Part shown: positions 1 to 8,662 of the stretch, one piece after another
Numbering within the stretch: position 1 is the stretch's first letter
How the letters are laid out: each line of letters starts with the position of its first letter
Source: Desulfuromonas sp.
Lineage (GTDB): Bacteria > Desulfobacterota > Desulfuromonadia > Desulfuromonadales > SZUA-401
DNA length: 49,022 nt
Reading direction: 5' to 3'
NCBI GenBank assembly: GCA_002869605.1
Contig: PKUI01000055.1
Span: forward strand, 1-49,022
Notes under the pieces: model-generated
Told to the model about the DNA's origin: nothing
Database searches by the model: none
Seen by the model: only the letters and a program-made list of their open reading frames with translations
Translations under genes and position numbers: made by a program

Positions 1-228
1 CTGCCGGGCAAGCTCCAAAACCAACGACTCTGCGTAACGTTCCGACTTCTGCGCTCGTTCACACTGAGCTGCAGACTCTTGCTCTAAGGCTTCACGCTGT
101 TTGTCAAGTTCCACAACCAACGACTCTGCGTAACGCTCCGACTCTTGAGCTCGATCACGCAACACTGAAAGCTCTTGAACAAAGGCCTCTTCCTGCTTTT
201 GCAACTCACGGCTCAAAGACTTACTATA
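1..228 (-). repeat. 96-base in-frame tandem repeat encoding 32-residue coiled-coil units
   Basis: Read on the minus strand, unit starts fall at 228, 132 and 36, exactly 96 bases apart, each beginning with a Tyr codon. The units begin YSKSLSREL, YAESLVVEL and YAESLVLEL, and the two complete ones end RAQESER and RAQKSER. The second and third units share near-identical DNA over the segment ccaacgactctgcgtaacg (one further copy difference just after), at 21-39 and 117-135. The third unit is cut by the window edge, so the copy number is unknown. The high Glu, Gln and Leu content points to an alpha-helical coiled coil. Confidence 0.85.
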
Positions 229-1002
229 CTCATCAGCAGTAGTTGCCCAACTAGTTAGGTTCTCCAAATGTGCTCTGGCTGATTCATTTATCTTGGGATC
301 TTCAAACACGCCACTATTGATTCTAGGTATAGGGCCATCTGATGCCACACAGATATTAAAAACCGGCCTGGGCAAAATTTCGCTACTCTGTATTTCGTCG
401 TTGTTTTTAGTAAAACACTCAAGTGTGTAAACACCTGTTTCTGCAAAAAGCCCAGAGCCATGTATGATACGCTGACCATACACATCTTGATTAATAAAAT
501 GAGTGGAAACTAGGTCGATAAACTCTTGTCGGAAAAGCTCCTTTACATGAAACTCACTCTCATATCCAGGGACAATTGAGTGCTCATGCTTATCTGGACT
601 AGAAATAACGAGAAGCCCTTTGGGCTTAAGCACACGCTTGATCTCTGCCATCATTTCCTGATGCTGTTTATGATGCTCGATGGTTTCAAAACTGATAACG
701 ACATCAACACAGGAATCATCCAATGGGATACAGGCACACTCTCCGTGGAGAAACTCCAAATTAGACCGCCGATACCTTTCACACGCATGCTTTATAGCAT
801 CATCTGATATATCGACACCTACTACGCTGGCAGCTACTGTTGCTAATAAATTAGAGCCATACCCCTCACCACATGCAATATCCAGGACCGCCTTTTCGTA
901 ACACAAGTTACGAACAGCCGAATACCGATGTAAATGCTCTACCAAAATCGGCCCACTCGTCTCCGGAGTAAACCGTTCTCCCGTGAAATTTAATTCTGCC
1001 AT
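1..1002 (-). CDS. SAM-dependent methyltransferase with tandem-repeat coiled coil (partial, runs off left edge)
   Basis: The reading frame opens at ATG 1002-1000 and stays open for 334 codons to the window edge, so the C-terminus is missing. Residues 39-49 read VLDIACGEGYG, the class I methyltransferase SAM-binding loop. Around residues 98-135 there is VVISFETIEHH followed by EIKRVLKPKGLLVISSP, the usual motif II/III region. From about residue 245 the sequence becomes charged and helical, and from residue 259 it falls into 32-residue repeats that look like coiled coil. It starts 17 bases after the previous methyltransferase gene, so it is probably the next gene of the wzm-wzt operon. A methyltransferase followed by a coiled coil beside an O-antigen ABC exporter resembles WbdD, the chain terminator and length ruler of E. 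coli O9a. The resemblance is architectural, and I see no kinase domain in the visible part. It could instead be a large fusion with glycosyltransferase domains beyond the edge. Confidence 0.85.
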   Translation of the reverse strand, partial: MAELNFTGERFTPETSGPILVEHLHRYSAVRNLCYEKAVLDIACGEGYGSNLLATVAASVVGVDISDDAIKHACERYRRSNLEFLHGECACIPLDDSCVDVVISFETIEHHKQHQEMMAEIKRVLKPKGLLVISSPDKHEHSIVPGYESEFHVKELFRQEFIDLVSTHFINQDVYGQRIIHGSGLFAETGVYTLECFTKNNDEIQSSEILPRPVFNICVASDGPIPRINSGVFEDPKINESARAHLENLTSWATTADEYSKSLSRELQKQEEAFVQELSVLRDRAQESERYAESLVVELDKQREALEQESAAQCERAQKSERYAESLVLELARQ

Positions 1003-1019
1003 ATGTATCCCTCTTTATT

Positions 1020-1709
1020 TCAAGCCACGGCTTCTATTGCAAACGCTGCAGGGTACTCTAGGCAGTGGAATGTACAGCTTGCGAAACCCGCCTGAAAAAC
1101 ATTCAACCAAACATCCGCACCAAACTCTGTATGTACAACATAATCATTACTAGAAGTTTCACATGTCCCATGATGACTATGTGGAAGGCCCTCGCGGGAG
1201 CGTGAAAGTCTTCCGACGACCAAAGGAACCGTAAACAAGCACCTGCCCCCTGGATTCAAAACCCGTCGACACTCAGATAGCGCAAGATTGGGAAGTTCTA
1301 CATGCTCTAAGGTGTCAGAATGGATAACAAGGTCGTAACCACTCAAACTCTCGGGCAAATTCATCAGGTCATAATCAGGAAAGTTAATCAAATTATGCCC
1401 TGGGATATCCTTCAAAAAACAGGTGAGGTTCCCGGCTGAATTTATCTCTAGAATCTTGATCCCTTGAGGAGGATCCAAACAGAAATCCTTAAGAGAACCC
1501 TGTCGTCCACAGACCCTTACTATTGTCTGGGCTAAAACCATGGAGCGAAGATTATTGCCGCACTCGTCGCAGGAAAACCCCTGCTGTCGATTCACATAAT
1601 CAACCTCTTCGGGCAACAATCCCCACTCATCAATCAAATCTTTCCACAAAACTTCTTGGAAAGAAAAACTGGCACCACTACATATTGGACATTTCTCTAT
1701 ATTGTTCAC
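1020..1709 (-). CDS. class I SAM-dependent methyltransferase with N-terminal Cys4 zinc-ribbon-like motif
   Basis: This is a 229-residue protein starting at GTG 1709, whose first bases overlap the TGA stop of wzt (GTGA), so translation is probably coupled. Residues 8-11 (CPIC) and a CDECG about 40 residues later form a Cys-X2-Cys pair arrangement typical of a small zinc ribbon in front of methyltransferases of sugar-modifying clusters. The central part has GIKILEINSAGN (SAM loop position), then LVIHSDTLEHVELP and CRRVLNPGGRCLFTVPL, which match the post-I and post-II motifs of Methyltransf_11-type enzymes. No substrate can be read from the sequence. By position, directly after the Wzm/Wzt exporter, it probably methylates an O-antigen sugar or caps the chain. 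The gene is AT-rich like its neighbours. Confidence 0.8.
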   Translation of the reverse strand: MNNIEKCPICSGASFSFQEVLWKDLIDEWGLLPEEVDYVNRQQGFSCDECGNNLRSMVLAQTIVRVCGRQGSLKDFCLDPPQGIKILEINSAGNLTCFLKDIPGHNLINFPDYDLMNLPESLSGYDLVIHSDTLEHVELPNLALSECRRVLNPGGRCLFTVPLVVGRLSRSREGLPHSHHGTCETSSNDYVVHTEFGADVWLNVFQAGFASCTFHCLEYPAAFAIEAVA

Positions 1710-3037
1710 AAGGCCCTCAAATCAATTTCGTTCATGGCAACACCAATAAGGCCATGACATACATGTGACGCATGAACCTTGAAAAACAAGGCATCATGAA
1801 TCCAATGATGTTGAACATGTTCTTGTTGTGTCCCTTCAGCAATGGCAACCGATATACTATAATCACCTGCTGGCATAACTGGCATTTGAAACTTGAAAGT
1901 CGCCTCCAAGCGCTGCCCCTCTTGAGCGCTCAACGGTTTCTGAACATATGTCAGGAAGGTATTGTCTCCAAAAACAATTTGCCCCAAATGGTTCTTGACC
2001 AAAAAACCAACGATTGGACAATCAAAACTCTCTAACACCTGCGAACTAATTACTAAATGAACGAACTCGCCACCGACGACCCAAGAAAGAGGTTTGCCAC
2101 TATCATCCTCAAAGTAAACCTCGGATATTTGTGCCGAACCATGCCCAAAATCCGCACTAGGTTCTTCAAAACAAAACACCTCAATATCATTACGTAAAGA
2201 CGTTGTATTAACAAACTCCATCCGCATGTCATAATATGTTTTTTCTTGATCTTGAGAGGGATACATATCTTCAGATGAGTGATTATCCCCGGACATCAAC
2301 TGCTGCCCTGCATACAAATCCTCTAAATAGGCTTCTGATATTTCCTTAGGAGAGCCATCAATCTTTATTTCGCCATCATTTAACCAAAGAGCCCTCGAAC
2401 ACAAACTAAGTACGGCCCCCATGTCATGACTCACAAAGAGCAATGTCCCGTTTTCTACGAACTTGCGCAAAAAACGCATACACTTCTGAGCAAAAAAAAC
2501 ATCTCCCACAGCAAGAGCTTCATCAACAATCAGGACTTCCGGCTCCATGTTGGCGATGATGGCAAAAGCAAGACGAACGACCATGCCGCTTGAATAGGTT
2601 TTTATCGGTTGATGAACAAAATCCCCAATATCCGCAAACTCAAGTATGCTCTCGAGTTTACGGTTAATCTCGTCCCGTGATGCTCCAAAAAGAGCCCCAT
2701 TAAAATAAATATTCTCAATTCCAGTGAGCTCAGGATTAAAACCGGCACCAAGCTCTAAAAGTGCCAAGACCCGCCCTTGCACACAAACATGTCCCGCGGT
2801 TGGGTTCAACACACCTGTCAACACCTTCAATAAGGTCGACTTCCCTGCACCATTTTTTCCTATAAGGCCAACCGTCTCACCTTTTTTAATTTCAAAGTTC
2901 ACGTTATTGAGGGCATAGAAGTCCCGATGATACTTTTTGCGCAAAGGGTGAAGTGCCTCTTTCATACGATCAAGAGGATCTTCATATAAGTTATAAACCT
3001 TTGTTAGGTTTTCAGCCTTGATTACAATGTCGCTCAT
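1706..3037 (-). CDS. wzt: O-antigen ABC exporter ATP-binding subunit Wzt with C-terminal carbohydrate-binding domain
   Basis: This 443-residue ATPase powers export of finished O-antigen chains across the inner membrane. Walker A is GKNGAGKST at 60-68, the signature is YSSGMVVRL near 148, Walker B is EVLIVDEALAVGD near 167-179 and the switch His is in VSHD near 202. The ABC part occupies about residues 1-250. The extra 170 or so residues match the position and length of the C-terminal domain that, in Wzt proteins of the E. coli O9a type, recognises the modified non-reducing end of the glycan. The start ATG shares one base with the stop of wzm (TAATG). A long Wzt plus downstream methyltransferases suggests a chain-capping and recognition mechanism rather than free-running export. 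Confidence 0.93.
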   Translation of the reverse strand: MSDIVIKAENLTKVYNLYEDPLDRMKEALHPLRKKYHRDFYALNNVNFEIKKGETVGLIGKNGAGKSTLLKVLTGVLNPTAGHVCVQGRVLALLELGAGFNPELTGIENIYFNGALFGASRDEINRKLESILEFADIGDFVHQPIKTYSSGMVVRLAFAIIANMEPEVLIVDEALAVGDVFFAQKCMRFLRKFVENGTLLFVSHDMGAVLSLCSRALWLNDGEIKIDGSPKEISEAYLEDLYAGQQLMSGDNHSSEDMYPSQDQEKTYYDMRMEFVNTTSLRNDIEVFCFEEPSADFGHGSAQISEVYFEDDSGKPLSWVVGGEFVHLVISSQVLESFDCPIVGFLVKNHLGQIVFGDNTFLTYVQKPLSAQEGQRLEATFKFQMPVMPAGDYSISVAIAEGTQQEHVQHHWIHDALFFKVHASHVCHGLIGVAMNEIDLRAL

Positions 3038-3840
3038 TATAAAACATCCGCAAAATGGGGTCTAAGGCGAATAAACACAACCGACCCCAAGAGAAAGACA
3101 AACAAGGTAAAGCCCCAGAAATAAAGCGTGTAGGTTGGATGCTCCCAAAACCAACGATTATTAATCAAACTATCTCTATATCCCTCAATAATATAATAGA
3201 CAGGATTAAGTTTTAAAATTTTATGATATTTTTCTGGAACTATGGTCAAAGACCAAAAAATTGGTGTAAGCCAAAACCCAAACTGTACAAGTATGGACAC
3301 AATTTCCCTCATATCTTTAAGGAAAACCATTAAGGAAGAAGAAAGTAGTGTCAGCCCAAAGAGTAGCGCTATAGATGAGAAACTGTAATAGACAACCTGA
3401 ATCCCATAAATTGTCGGATACCTGCCATATAGATAAAAAACAATAAATATAACAAAGACAAAGGTGACATGTACAATAAGCGCCGAAAACAATTTAACAA
3501 TTGGCAAAAAACTAACCCTAAAAACAATTTTTTTAACCAAATAACTGTTATCTACAATAGACCCCGAGCCACTAACCAATGTGTCTGCTACAAAAAACCA
3601 GGGAACTATCCCTGATATCAACCACAACGCAAAGGGCAAATCACCAACCGGAGCAGACTTAAAACCAACCTCAAAAACAAACCACAGGATCACTATGGTT
3701 ACCAAAGGCTGCACAAACGCCCAGATCAATCCAAGGTAAGAACCAAGATAACGAGACTTGAAATCACTGACAGTCAACTGAAGAATCAGTCTACGCCCTT
3801 CGTAGAAAGCTGCCAAAAAACCAATAAATCGACTAAACAT
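3037..3840 (-). CDS. wzm: O-antigen ABC exporter permease Wzm
   Basis: This 267-residue integral membrane protein belongs to the ABC-2 family. It has a cytoplasmic N-terminus with LTVSDFKSRYLGSYLGLIW, typical of Wzm/RfbA permeases, followed by about six hydrophobic segments (for example TIVILWFVFEV, VIFIVFYLYG and LFVFLLGSVVFI). The motif FGFWLTPIFWSLTIVPEKY and the following LNPVYYIIEGYRD are hallmarks of polysaccharide export permeases. It forms the channel partner of Wzt, with which it overlaps by one base. The region is strikingly AT-rich: I counted 14 G/C in the 60 bases 3181-3240. Poly- and teichoic-acid exporters share this family, but the LPS context favours O-antigen. Confidence 0.92.
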   Translation of the reverse strand: MFSRFIGFLAAFYEGRRLILQLTVSDFKSRYLGSYLGLIWAFVQPLVTIVILWFVFEVGFKSAPVGDLPFALWLISGIVPWFFVADTLVSGSGSIVDNSYLVKKIVFRVSFLPIVKLFSALIVHVTFVFVIFIVFYLYGRYPTIYGIQVVYYSFSSIALLFGLTLLSSSLMVFLKDMREIVSILVQFGFWLTPIFWSLTIVPEKYHKILKLNPVYYIIEGYRDSLINNRWFWEHPTYTLYFWGFTLFVFLLGSVVFIRLRPHFADVL

Positions 3841-3878
3841 CAGATTTCCCTTGCCTTACTCACCTATCTACGAATACA

Positions 3879-3907
3879 CGGCCAAGCTCTACTGCGTCGC
3901 TTGGCCG
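3879..3907 (-). other. 9-bp perfect hairpin between the GT4 gene and wzm
   Basis: The arms cggccaagc (3879-3887) and gcttggccg (3899-3907) are perfectly complementary and enclose an 11-base loop. The hairpin lies in the 94-base gap upstream of wzm. On the minus strand it is not followed by a run of T, so it is not a standard terminator. It could act as an attenuator, a pause site or an mRNA processing site that sets exporter levels relative to rhamnose synthesis. The structure is read directly from the sequence; the function is a guess. Confidence 0.5.
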
Positions 3908-3934
3908 CTATGCATCGATATATCTATAGCCCCG

Positions 3935-5041
3935 CTAGTTTTCTTCAAGGAGCGCCCGGAACTCGTCCCGAAACCTCTCGGGGGAAAAGCGCTGCGCATT
4001 GACAACACAACTTTGTGCAGAAATGGAAGGCTCTAGCTCTTCAAAGCAGGTAACGGCCGTTCGTAGAGAGGGTACCGTTTGCTCATCAAAAAAGACTCCC
4101 GTCCGTCCAGCGCCACCTTCACCCCGAATGGTTTCCAAGGCCCCCCCTTTACCATAAGCAATCACAGGGGTACCGCAAGCCTGAGCCTCTAGAGGAGCTA
4201 TGCCAAAGTCTTCCTCGGCCGCAAAAACAAAAGCCCTGGCTCTTTGTAAATAATCTCTCAATACATCTTTGGGCTGGTAGCCAAGAAATGTAATATTCGT
4301 GCTCGCCCTAGCCTTTATTTTTTCGAAATCGGGGCCATCCCCTATTACGCACAACTTTTTCTCTGGCATCTCTGCAAAAGCGTCGACAATAAGCCCAATT
4401 TTTTTGTAGGGAACCATACGAGATGCAGTTAAGTAGAAATCCTCTTTCATCTCTATTGGCGTAAAAAAATCTACATTCACAGGGGGATAAATAACCCTTG
4501 ATTCGCGACCGTATACCTTTTTGATCCTCCGCGCTATAAAATCGGATATTGCTACAAACTCATCCACTCCGTAAGAAGTTCGAACATCCCAGATACGTAG
4601 TTTGTGCAGCATCCACTTAGCTAACCACCCCTTAACCCCCTTATTGAGTCCTGACTCACTTAAATACTGATGCTGTAAGTCCCATGCATAACGGATCGGT
4701 GAATAGCAGACACAAACATGGCGCTGATCAGGCCCCGTTAGTACGCCCTTGGCAACTGCATGCGAACTTGAGATCACCAAGTCATACCCGGACAAGTCAA
4801 ACTGCTCAACAGCCAAAGGCATAAAAGGAAGATAGCTGCGATATTTTGTTTTTGCAAAAGGAAGGCTTTGAATGAAAGAAGTTACGACACGGCAACCCTG
4901 CAAGAAACCTCTTTCTCCTTGAGCCATAAAGTCTACAGTTGAATAAATGGTTGCCCCTGGGAACACCTTAATTAACTGTTCAAGAACTCTTTCGGCCCCT
5001 GCATTGACAACTAACCAATCATGAATGATTGCAACTTTCAT
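3935..5041 (-). CDS. GT4-family glycosyltransferase (WbaZ-like mannosyltransferase type)
   Basis: This 368-residue GT-B glycosyltransferase has an N-terminal KVAIIHDWLVVNAGAERVL, where the glycine/alanine turn and Glu-Arg are typical of the family. The stretch CYSPIRYAWDLQHQYL resembles O-antigen mannosyl/rhamnosyl transferases encoded next to Wzm/Wzt. The C-terminal donor domain contains YLTASRMVPYKKI, FLGYQPKDVL and EDFGIAPLEAQACGTPVIAYG, including the E-X7-E signature that grips the sugar nucleotide. It should work on the cytoplasmic face, transferring a sugar onto undecaprenyl-linked O-antigen before export. It is the only O-chain transferase in view on this side, so more probably lie left of the window. 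The donor sugar cannot be read from the sequence. Confidence 0.85.
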   Translation of the reverse strand: MKVAIIHDWLVVNAGAERVLEQLIKVFPGATIYSTVDFMAQGERGFLQGCRVVTSFIQSLPFAKTKYRSYLPFMPLAVEQFDLSGYDLVISSSHAVAKGVLTGPDQRHVCVCYSPIRYAWDLQHQYLSESGLNKGVKGWLAKWMLHKLRIWDVRTSYGVDEFVAISDFIARRIKKVYGRESRVIYPPVNVDFFTPIEMKEDFYLTASRMVPYKKIGLIVDAFAEMPEKKLCVIGDGPDFEKIKARASTNITFLGYQPKDVLRDYLQRARAFVFAAEEDFGIAPLEAQACGTPVIAYGKGGALETIRGEGGAGRTGVFFDEQTVPSLRTAVTCFEELEPSISAQSCVVNAQRFSPERFRDEFRALLEEN

Positions 5042-5178
5042 ACACCTGATAACTTTTTAAATCCATTCAACTTTCAAAAGAAGAACGAAGCTTATCCCCA
5101 ATACACAAGTAGAAAGCCTTAACTCTCTATAAAACACTCAAAGTTCCCCACGCCCTCAGGGTGCCAAGAAAACTGGAA

Positions 5179-5724
5179 CTAACCATACACTTCTGCATTA
5201 GAGAATAGTGGAGCCTCTGCATCCTTGCCAGAAAGGATTGGAGAATCCATTAACGGCCAATCAATAGCTAAATCTGAATCATTCCAGCGTATACAGCGTT
5301 CATGCTCTGGCGCATAATAGTTTGTGGCTTTATAAAGGAAGTCTGCAGACTCACTCAACACTTGAAATCCATGAGCGAAACCTTCCGGCACCCAGAACTG
5401 ACGTTTGTTCTCAGCGGAAAGGTGTATCCCCACCCACTTCCCGAAGGTTTTTGAATTACGACGAACATCAACTGCTACGTCAAACACTTCTCCGGCAACA
5501 CAGCGGACAAGCTTCCCCTGAGCTTGCTCAAGCTGATAATGCAAACCTCGGAGAACCCCCTTGGTCGAGCGCGAATGGTTGTCCTGCACAAATTGTGTTT
5601 GTAGCCCGGTCATTTCTTCCCACATCTTCTGGTTAAAGCTCTCGAGAAAGAAACCTCGATCATCCCCGAAGACTTTTGGCTCGATTATGAGAACTTCTGG
5701 AATTTCAGTAGCTATAACCTTCAC
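5179..5724 (-). CDS. rfbC: dTDP-4-dehydrorhamnose 3,5-epimerase
   Basis: This 181-residue cupin enzyme (RmlC) is the third step of dTDP-L-rhamnose synthesis. It carries FGDDRGFFLESFNQ, QDNHSRSTKGVLRGLHYQ with the catalytic His, FDVAVDVRRNSKTFGKW and WVPEGFAHGFQVL, all diagnostic of RmlC. The length matches the family. The start is GTG at 5724 with GGGG a few bases upstream; no nearer ATG preserves the conserved N-terminus. It is the last of four rml genes in the order B-D-A-C. The 137 bases after it (5042-5178) are AT-rich and hold no gene. I see no convincing terminator or promoter there. Confidence 0.95.
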   Translation of the reverse strand: MKVIATEIPEVLIIEPKVFGDDRGFFLESFNQKMWEEMTGLQTQFVQDNHSRSTKGVLRGLHYQLEQAQGKLVRCVAGEVFDVAVDVRRNSKTFGKWVGIHLSAENKRQFWVPEGFAHGFQVLSESADFLYKATNYYAPEHERCIRWNDSDLAIDWPLMDSPILSGKDAEAPLFSNAEVYG

Positions 5725-5750
5725 TTATCAGCCCCATCATTAAAAATCAT

Positions 5751-6605
5751 CTATAGGTATTCGCGATAACTCGACTTCGGAGTGTCATAGATCACTTTGG
5801 CCATCTCGTCCCTGCTTAAGTAGCCCTTACGGTAGGCAACCTCTTCAAGGCACGCAATTTTCAACCCCTGCCTCGCTTCAAGAGTGCCGATAAAATGGCT
5901 CGCTTCAAGTAGACTCATATGGGTTCCTGTGTCGAGCCAAGCAATCCCTCGTTCGAGTTTTTCGACATGGAGTTGCTCACGATTCAGATATTCGACATTG
6001 ACATCCGTAATTTCAAGCTCCCCGCGATCCGAGGGTTTCATTTTTTTGGTGATCTCTACAACCTGATTATCATACAGATAGAGACCCGGCACGGCATAAT
6101 GAGACTTCGGCTTCGTCGGTTTTTCCTCAATGCCAATAGCTTTTCCGCTAGCATCAAACTCAACGACTCCATAGCGCTCTGGGTCATGAACCGGATAGCC
6201 AAAAACCTTGGCACCACTATCAAACTCAGAGAAAACCCTGGATAAATCCATCTTCCCATAGAAAATGTTATCACCGAGAATCAGACTGACGGCATCATCG
6301 CCAATGAACTCCTCGCCAACCAGAAACGCCTGGGCAATCCCTTTCGGTTCGGGCTGAACGGCATAGCTAATCTTGATGCCAAAACGAGAACCGTCACCAA
6401 GAAGCTGTTCAAAGCGGGGGGTGTCGTGCGGCGTCGAAATGATCAGGACATCTTGCACTCCGGCCCTCATCAGTGTCGAAAGCGGGTAGTAGATCATCGG
6501 CTTATCGTAGACAGGCTGTAGCTGTTTACTCGCCACAAGAGTTAATGGATAGAGACGAGTACCGGCTCCTCCAGCGAGAACAATTCCCTTTTTTATACCA
6601 GACAT
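5751..6605 (-). CDS. rfbA: glucose-1-phosphate thymidylyltransferase
   Basis: This 284-residue nucleotidyltransferase (RmlA) makes dTDP-glucose from dTTP and glucose-1-phosphate, the first step of the dTDP-rhamnose route. Near the N-terminus it has [16 protein letters not shown], the nucleotide-binding signature, followed by [20 protein letters not shown]. Later come ILGDNIFYG with the metal-binding Asp, and the family motifs [20 protein letters not shown] and [11 protein letters not shown]. The start ATG at 6605 is preceded by AAAGGAG. It lies 10 bases downstream of rfbD and 26 bases upstream of rfbC, in one operon. Confidence 0.96.
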   Translation of the reverse strand: MSGIKKGIVLAGGAGTRLYPLTLVASKQLQPVYDKPMIYYPLSTLMRAGVQDVLIISTPHDTPRFEQLLGDGSRFGIKISYAVQPEPKGIAQAFLVGEEFIGDDAVSLILGDNIFYGKMDLSRVFSEFDSGAKVFGYPVHDPERYGVVEFDASGKAIGIEEKPTKPKSHYAVPGLYLYDNQVVEITKKMKPSDRGELEITDVNVEYLNREQLHVEKLERGIAWLDTGTHMSLLEASHFIGTLEARQGLKIACLEEVAYRKGYLSRDEMAKVIYDTPKSSYREYL

Positions 6606-6615
6606 AATAACTCCT

Positions 6616-7497
6616 TTATTGCCCCTGCCGTTTCAAGTAACAAGTCAAAGACTCTCGCCATCCCGGCACATCAGCCCCTGTGACAGAGATATATTTTTCT
6701 TTGGAAAAGACTGAATATGCTGGCCGCGTTGCCGGCAGCGGATAGTCTTCGGTGCGAATCGGAAGAACCTTCTCCACGGCAAGCTTGCCACCGAGAGCAC
6801 GAAGCTGATTTACAATCTCAGATGAAAAATCAAACCAGCTACACTGGCCGTCATTGGAAAAATGGTAAAGACCATACGCTTCTGTCTGAAGCAGATTAAA
6901 AATGGCTTGAGCAAGGTCCACCGTGTAGGTTGGTGTTCCTATTTGGTCAGCCACAATCCGCATCTCCTGTTTTTCGGTAGCCAAACGTCGAACCGTCTCA
7001 ACAAAATTCTTGCCACCCGGACCATACAGCCAGCTGGTCCGTACAATGAAATACGCATCAAGACCACTACTGCGAAGACTTTCCTCACCAAGAAGCTTGG
7101 AGCGCCCGTAAGCCGACACGGGGCCTGTCATATCTGCTTCAACGTAAGGTTCCTGCTTATCCCCTGCAAAAACGTAGTCGGTTGAAACATGCGCAAGCAC
7201 CCCGCCACACTGACGAGTCGCCTCGGCAAGATTAGCAACACCCTCTCCATTGACCCGGACAGCGAGCTCTTCCTCGCTCTCACATCCATCGACATTGGTA
7301 TAGGCGGCGCAATTGATCACAACATCAGCACCAAAACCCACCAAGGTATCAACAACCTGCCGACGATCCGTCAGGTCAAACTCGGGCAAATCAAGCTCTA
7401 GTAGTTCAATCGAATCCGGCAAAGCCTCCTTGAACGCAAACGCTAACATCCCCTTTGAACCAACCAGCGCGACACGCTTCCCTATGAGGTCCATCAC
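6616..7497 (-). CDS. rfbD: dTDP-4-dehydrorhamnose reductase
   Basis: This 293-residue short-chain dehydrogenase (RmlD) performs the final NAD(P)H-dependent reduction to dTDP-L-rhamnose. Features are the N-terminal nucleotide-binding region [44 protein letters not shown], the YGRSK catalytic Tyr/Lys motif, and [17 protein letters not shown]. The start is ambiguous by three bases: GTG at 7497 overlaps the rfbB stop (TAG then TG), and an ATG follows at 7494. Either gives a coupled start. All four rml enzymes are present and intact, so the strain should supply L-rhamnose for its O-chain. Confidence 0.95.
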   Translation of the reverse strand: MMDLIGKRVALVGSKGMLAFAFKEALPDSIELLELDLPEFDLTDRRQVVDTLVGFGADVVINCAAYTNVDGCESEEELAVRVNGEGVANLAEATRQCGGVLAHVSTDYVFAGDKQEPYVEADMTGPVSAYGRSKLLGEESLRSSGLDAYFIVRTSWLYGPGGKNFVETVRRLATEKQEMRIVADQIGTPTYTVDLAQAIFNLLQTEAYGLYHFSNDGQCSWFDFSSEIVNQLRALGGKLAVEKVLPIRTEDYPLPATRPAYSVFSKEKYISVTGADVPGWRESLTCYLKRQGQ

Positions 7498-8561
7498 TAT
7501 CGCTCACCATACATCTTGGCATAATAATTCTGGTAGGAACCGTCGAGAACGCCCTTCATCCACTCATCGTTCTCTAAAAACCACGAGATCGTTGAGCGAA
7601 TGCCTGACTCAAATGTCACTGAAGGCTCCCAACCTAGATCGCGTTTGATCTTAGAGGCATCGATAGCATAGCGGCGATCATGCCCGGCGCGATCTTTAAC
7701 AAACGTGATGAGGTCCTGTCGCGGCTTTCCATTCGGCAAGAGCCCCACCAGTTCATCGAGAAGATCGCAGATCGTCTTGACCACCTCAATGTTCTGCTTC
7801 TCACTATTGCCGCCGACGTTGTAGGTCTCGCCCACCTCTCCCTGCTCCAACACCCGTAAAATCGCAGTGCAGTGATCAACCACGTAAAGCCAATCACGTA
7901 CGTTTTTACCGTCACCATAAACAGGGAGACTTTTGCCGTTATGTGCGTTGTTGATGATCAGAGGGATCAGTTTTTCTGGGAATTGGAACGGACCATAGTT
8001 GTTAGAGCAATTGGTAATTAGAACGGGAAGACCGTAGGTATGGAAGTAGGCACTGGCGAGATGATCCGAGGAGGCCTTACTCGCCGAGTAGGGGGAGCGT
8101 GGATCGTAAGGGGTATCCTCACGAAAAAGACCCGTGTCCCCGAGGGACCCGTAAACTTCGTCCGTACTGACATGGAGGAATCTCCTCCCCTTAGACTCAC
8201 CATCAACAAGCCATGCTTTGCGAGCAACATCCAGCAGGGTAAAAGTCCCCATAACGTTTGTAGTGATAAAGGCCTCAGGACCCTCGATACTCCTGTCAAC
8301 ATGTGATTCGGCAGCAAAATGAACAACGCTGTCGATCTTCTCTTCACTAAAAATATGTTCAACAACCTCTCGATCGCAGATATCCCCTTTGACAAAACGA
8401 TAATTCTCAGCGCCGTCTAACTCCGAGAGCGTTTCAAGGTTCCCTGCATAAGTCAGTTTATCAAGGTTGATGACACGCCAATCTGGCCTTTCAGCATGCA
8501 CATGTTTGACAAAATTTGCCCCAATAAAACCACAACCGCCAGTTACTAAAACCGTTTTCAT
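7497..8561 (-). CDS. rfbB: dTDP-glucose 4,6-dehydratase
   Basis: This extended SDR enzyme (RmlB) of 354 residues converts dTDP-glucose to dTDP-4-keto-6-deoxyglucose. I place the start at ATG 8561 because AGGAG lies just upstream and the protein then opens MKTVLVTGGCGFIGANFVKH; an in-frame extension to 8612 would add 17 unconserved residues. Other motifs are VHFAAESHVDRSI, HVSTDEVYGSLG, the YSASKASSD catalytic Tyr/Lys, and NNYGPFQFPEKLIPL. The family TGGAGFIG reads TGGCGFIG here, a tolerated change. It is the first gene of the rml operon and starts about 50 bases downstream of the terminator that closes the heptose operon. Confidence 0.96.
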   Translation of the reverse strand: MKTVLVTGGCGFIGANFVKHVHAERPDWRVINLDKLTYAGNLETLSELDGAENYRFVKGDICDREVVEHIFSEEKIDSVVHFAAESHVDRSIEGPEAFITTNVMGTFTLLDVARKAWLVDGESKGRRFLHVSTDEVYGSLGDTGLFREDTPYDPRSPYSASKASSDHLASAYFHTYGLPVLITNCSNNYGPFQFPEKLIPLIINNAHNGKSLPVYGDGKNVRDWLYVVDHCTAILRVLEQGEVGETYNVGGNSEKQNIEVVKTICDLLDELVGLLPNGKPRQDLITFVKDRAGHDRRYAIDASKIKRDLGWEPSVTFESGIRSTISWFLENDEWMKGVLDGSYQNYYAKMYGER

Positions 8562-8610
8562 TGCTACTCCTGAAGTGTTTTTTTCGCAAACCCATTTAGT
8601 TATCATATTC

Positions 8611-8642
8611 AAAAAAAAAAATCTCTAGGGAAATTCCCTAGA
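8611..8642 (-). terminator. rho-independent terminator of the waaL-ugd-gmhA-hldE-gmhB operon
   Basis: On the minus strand a perfect inverted repeat TCTAGGG/CCCTAGA (8624-8642, small AAATT loop, extendable to 9-bp arms) is followed by GA and then an uninterrupted run of 11 T (8621-8611). It lies 20 bases beyond the gmhB stop and before the rfbB start. It therefore separates the heptose operon from the rhamnose/O-antigen operon, so rfbB needs its own promoter in the roughly 50 AT-rich bases that follow. I could not assign a confident -35/-10 pair there. Confidence 0.88.
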
Positions 8643-8662
8643 ATTAACCCAACATCAAAACC

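Noticed and set aside
1..228. Tandem repeats considered as a CRISPR array
   Set aside because: Units are directly adjacent with no spacers, keep frame over 96-base periods, and encode a coherent coiled coil.
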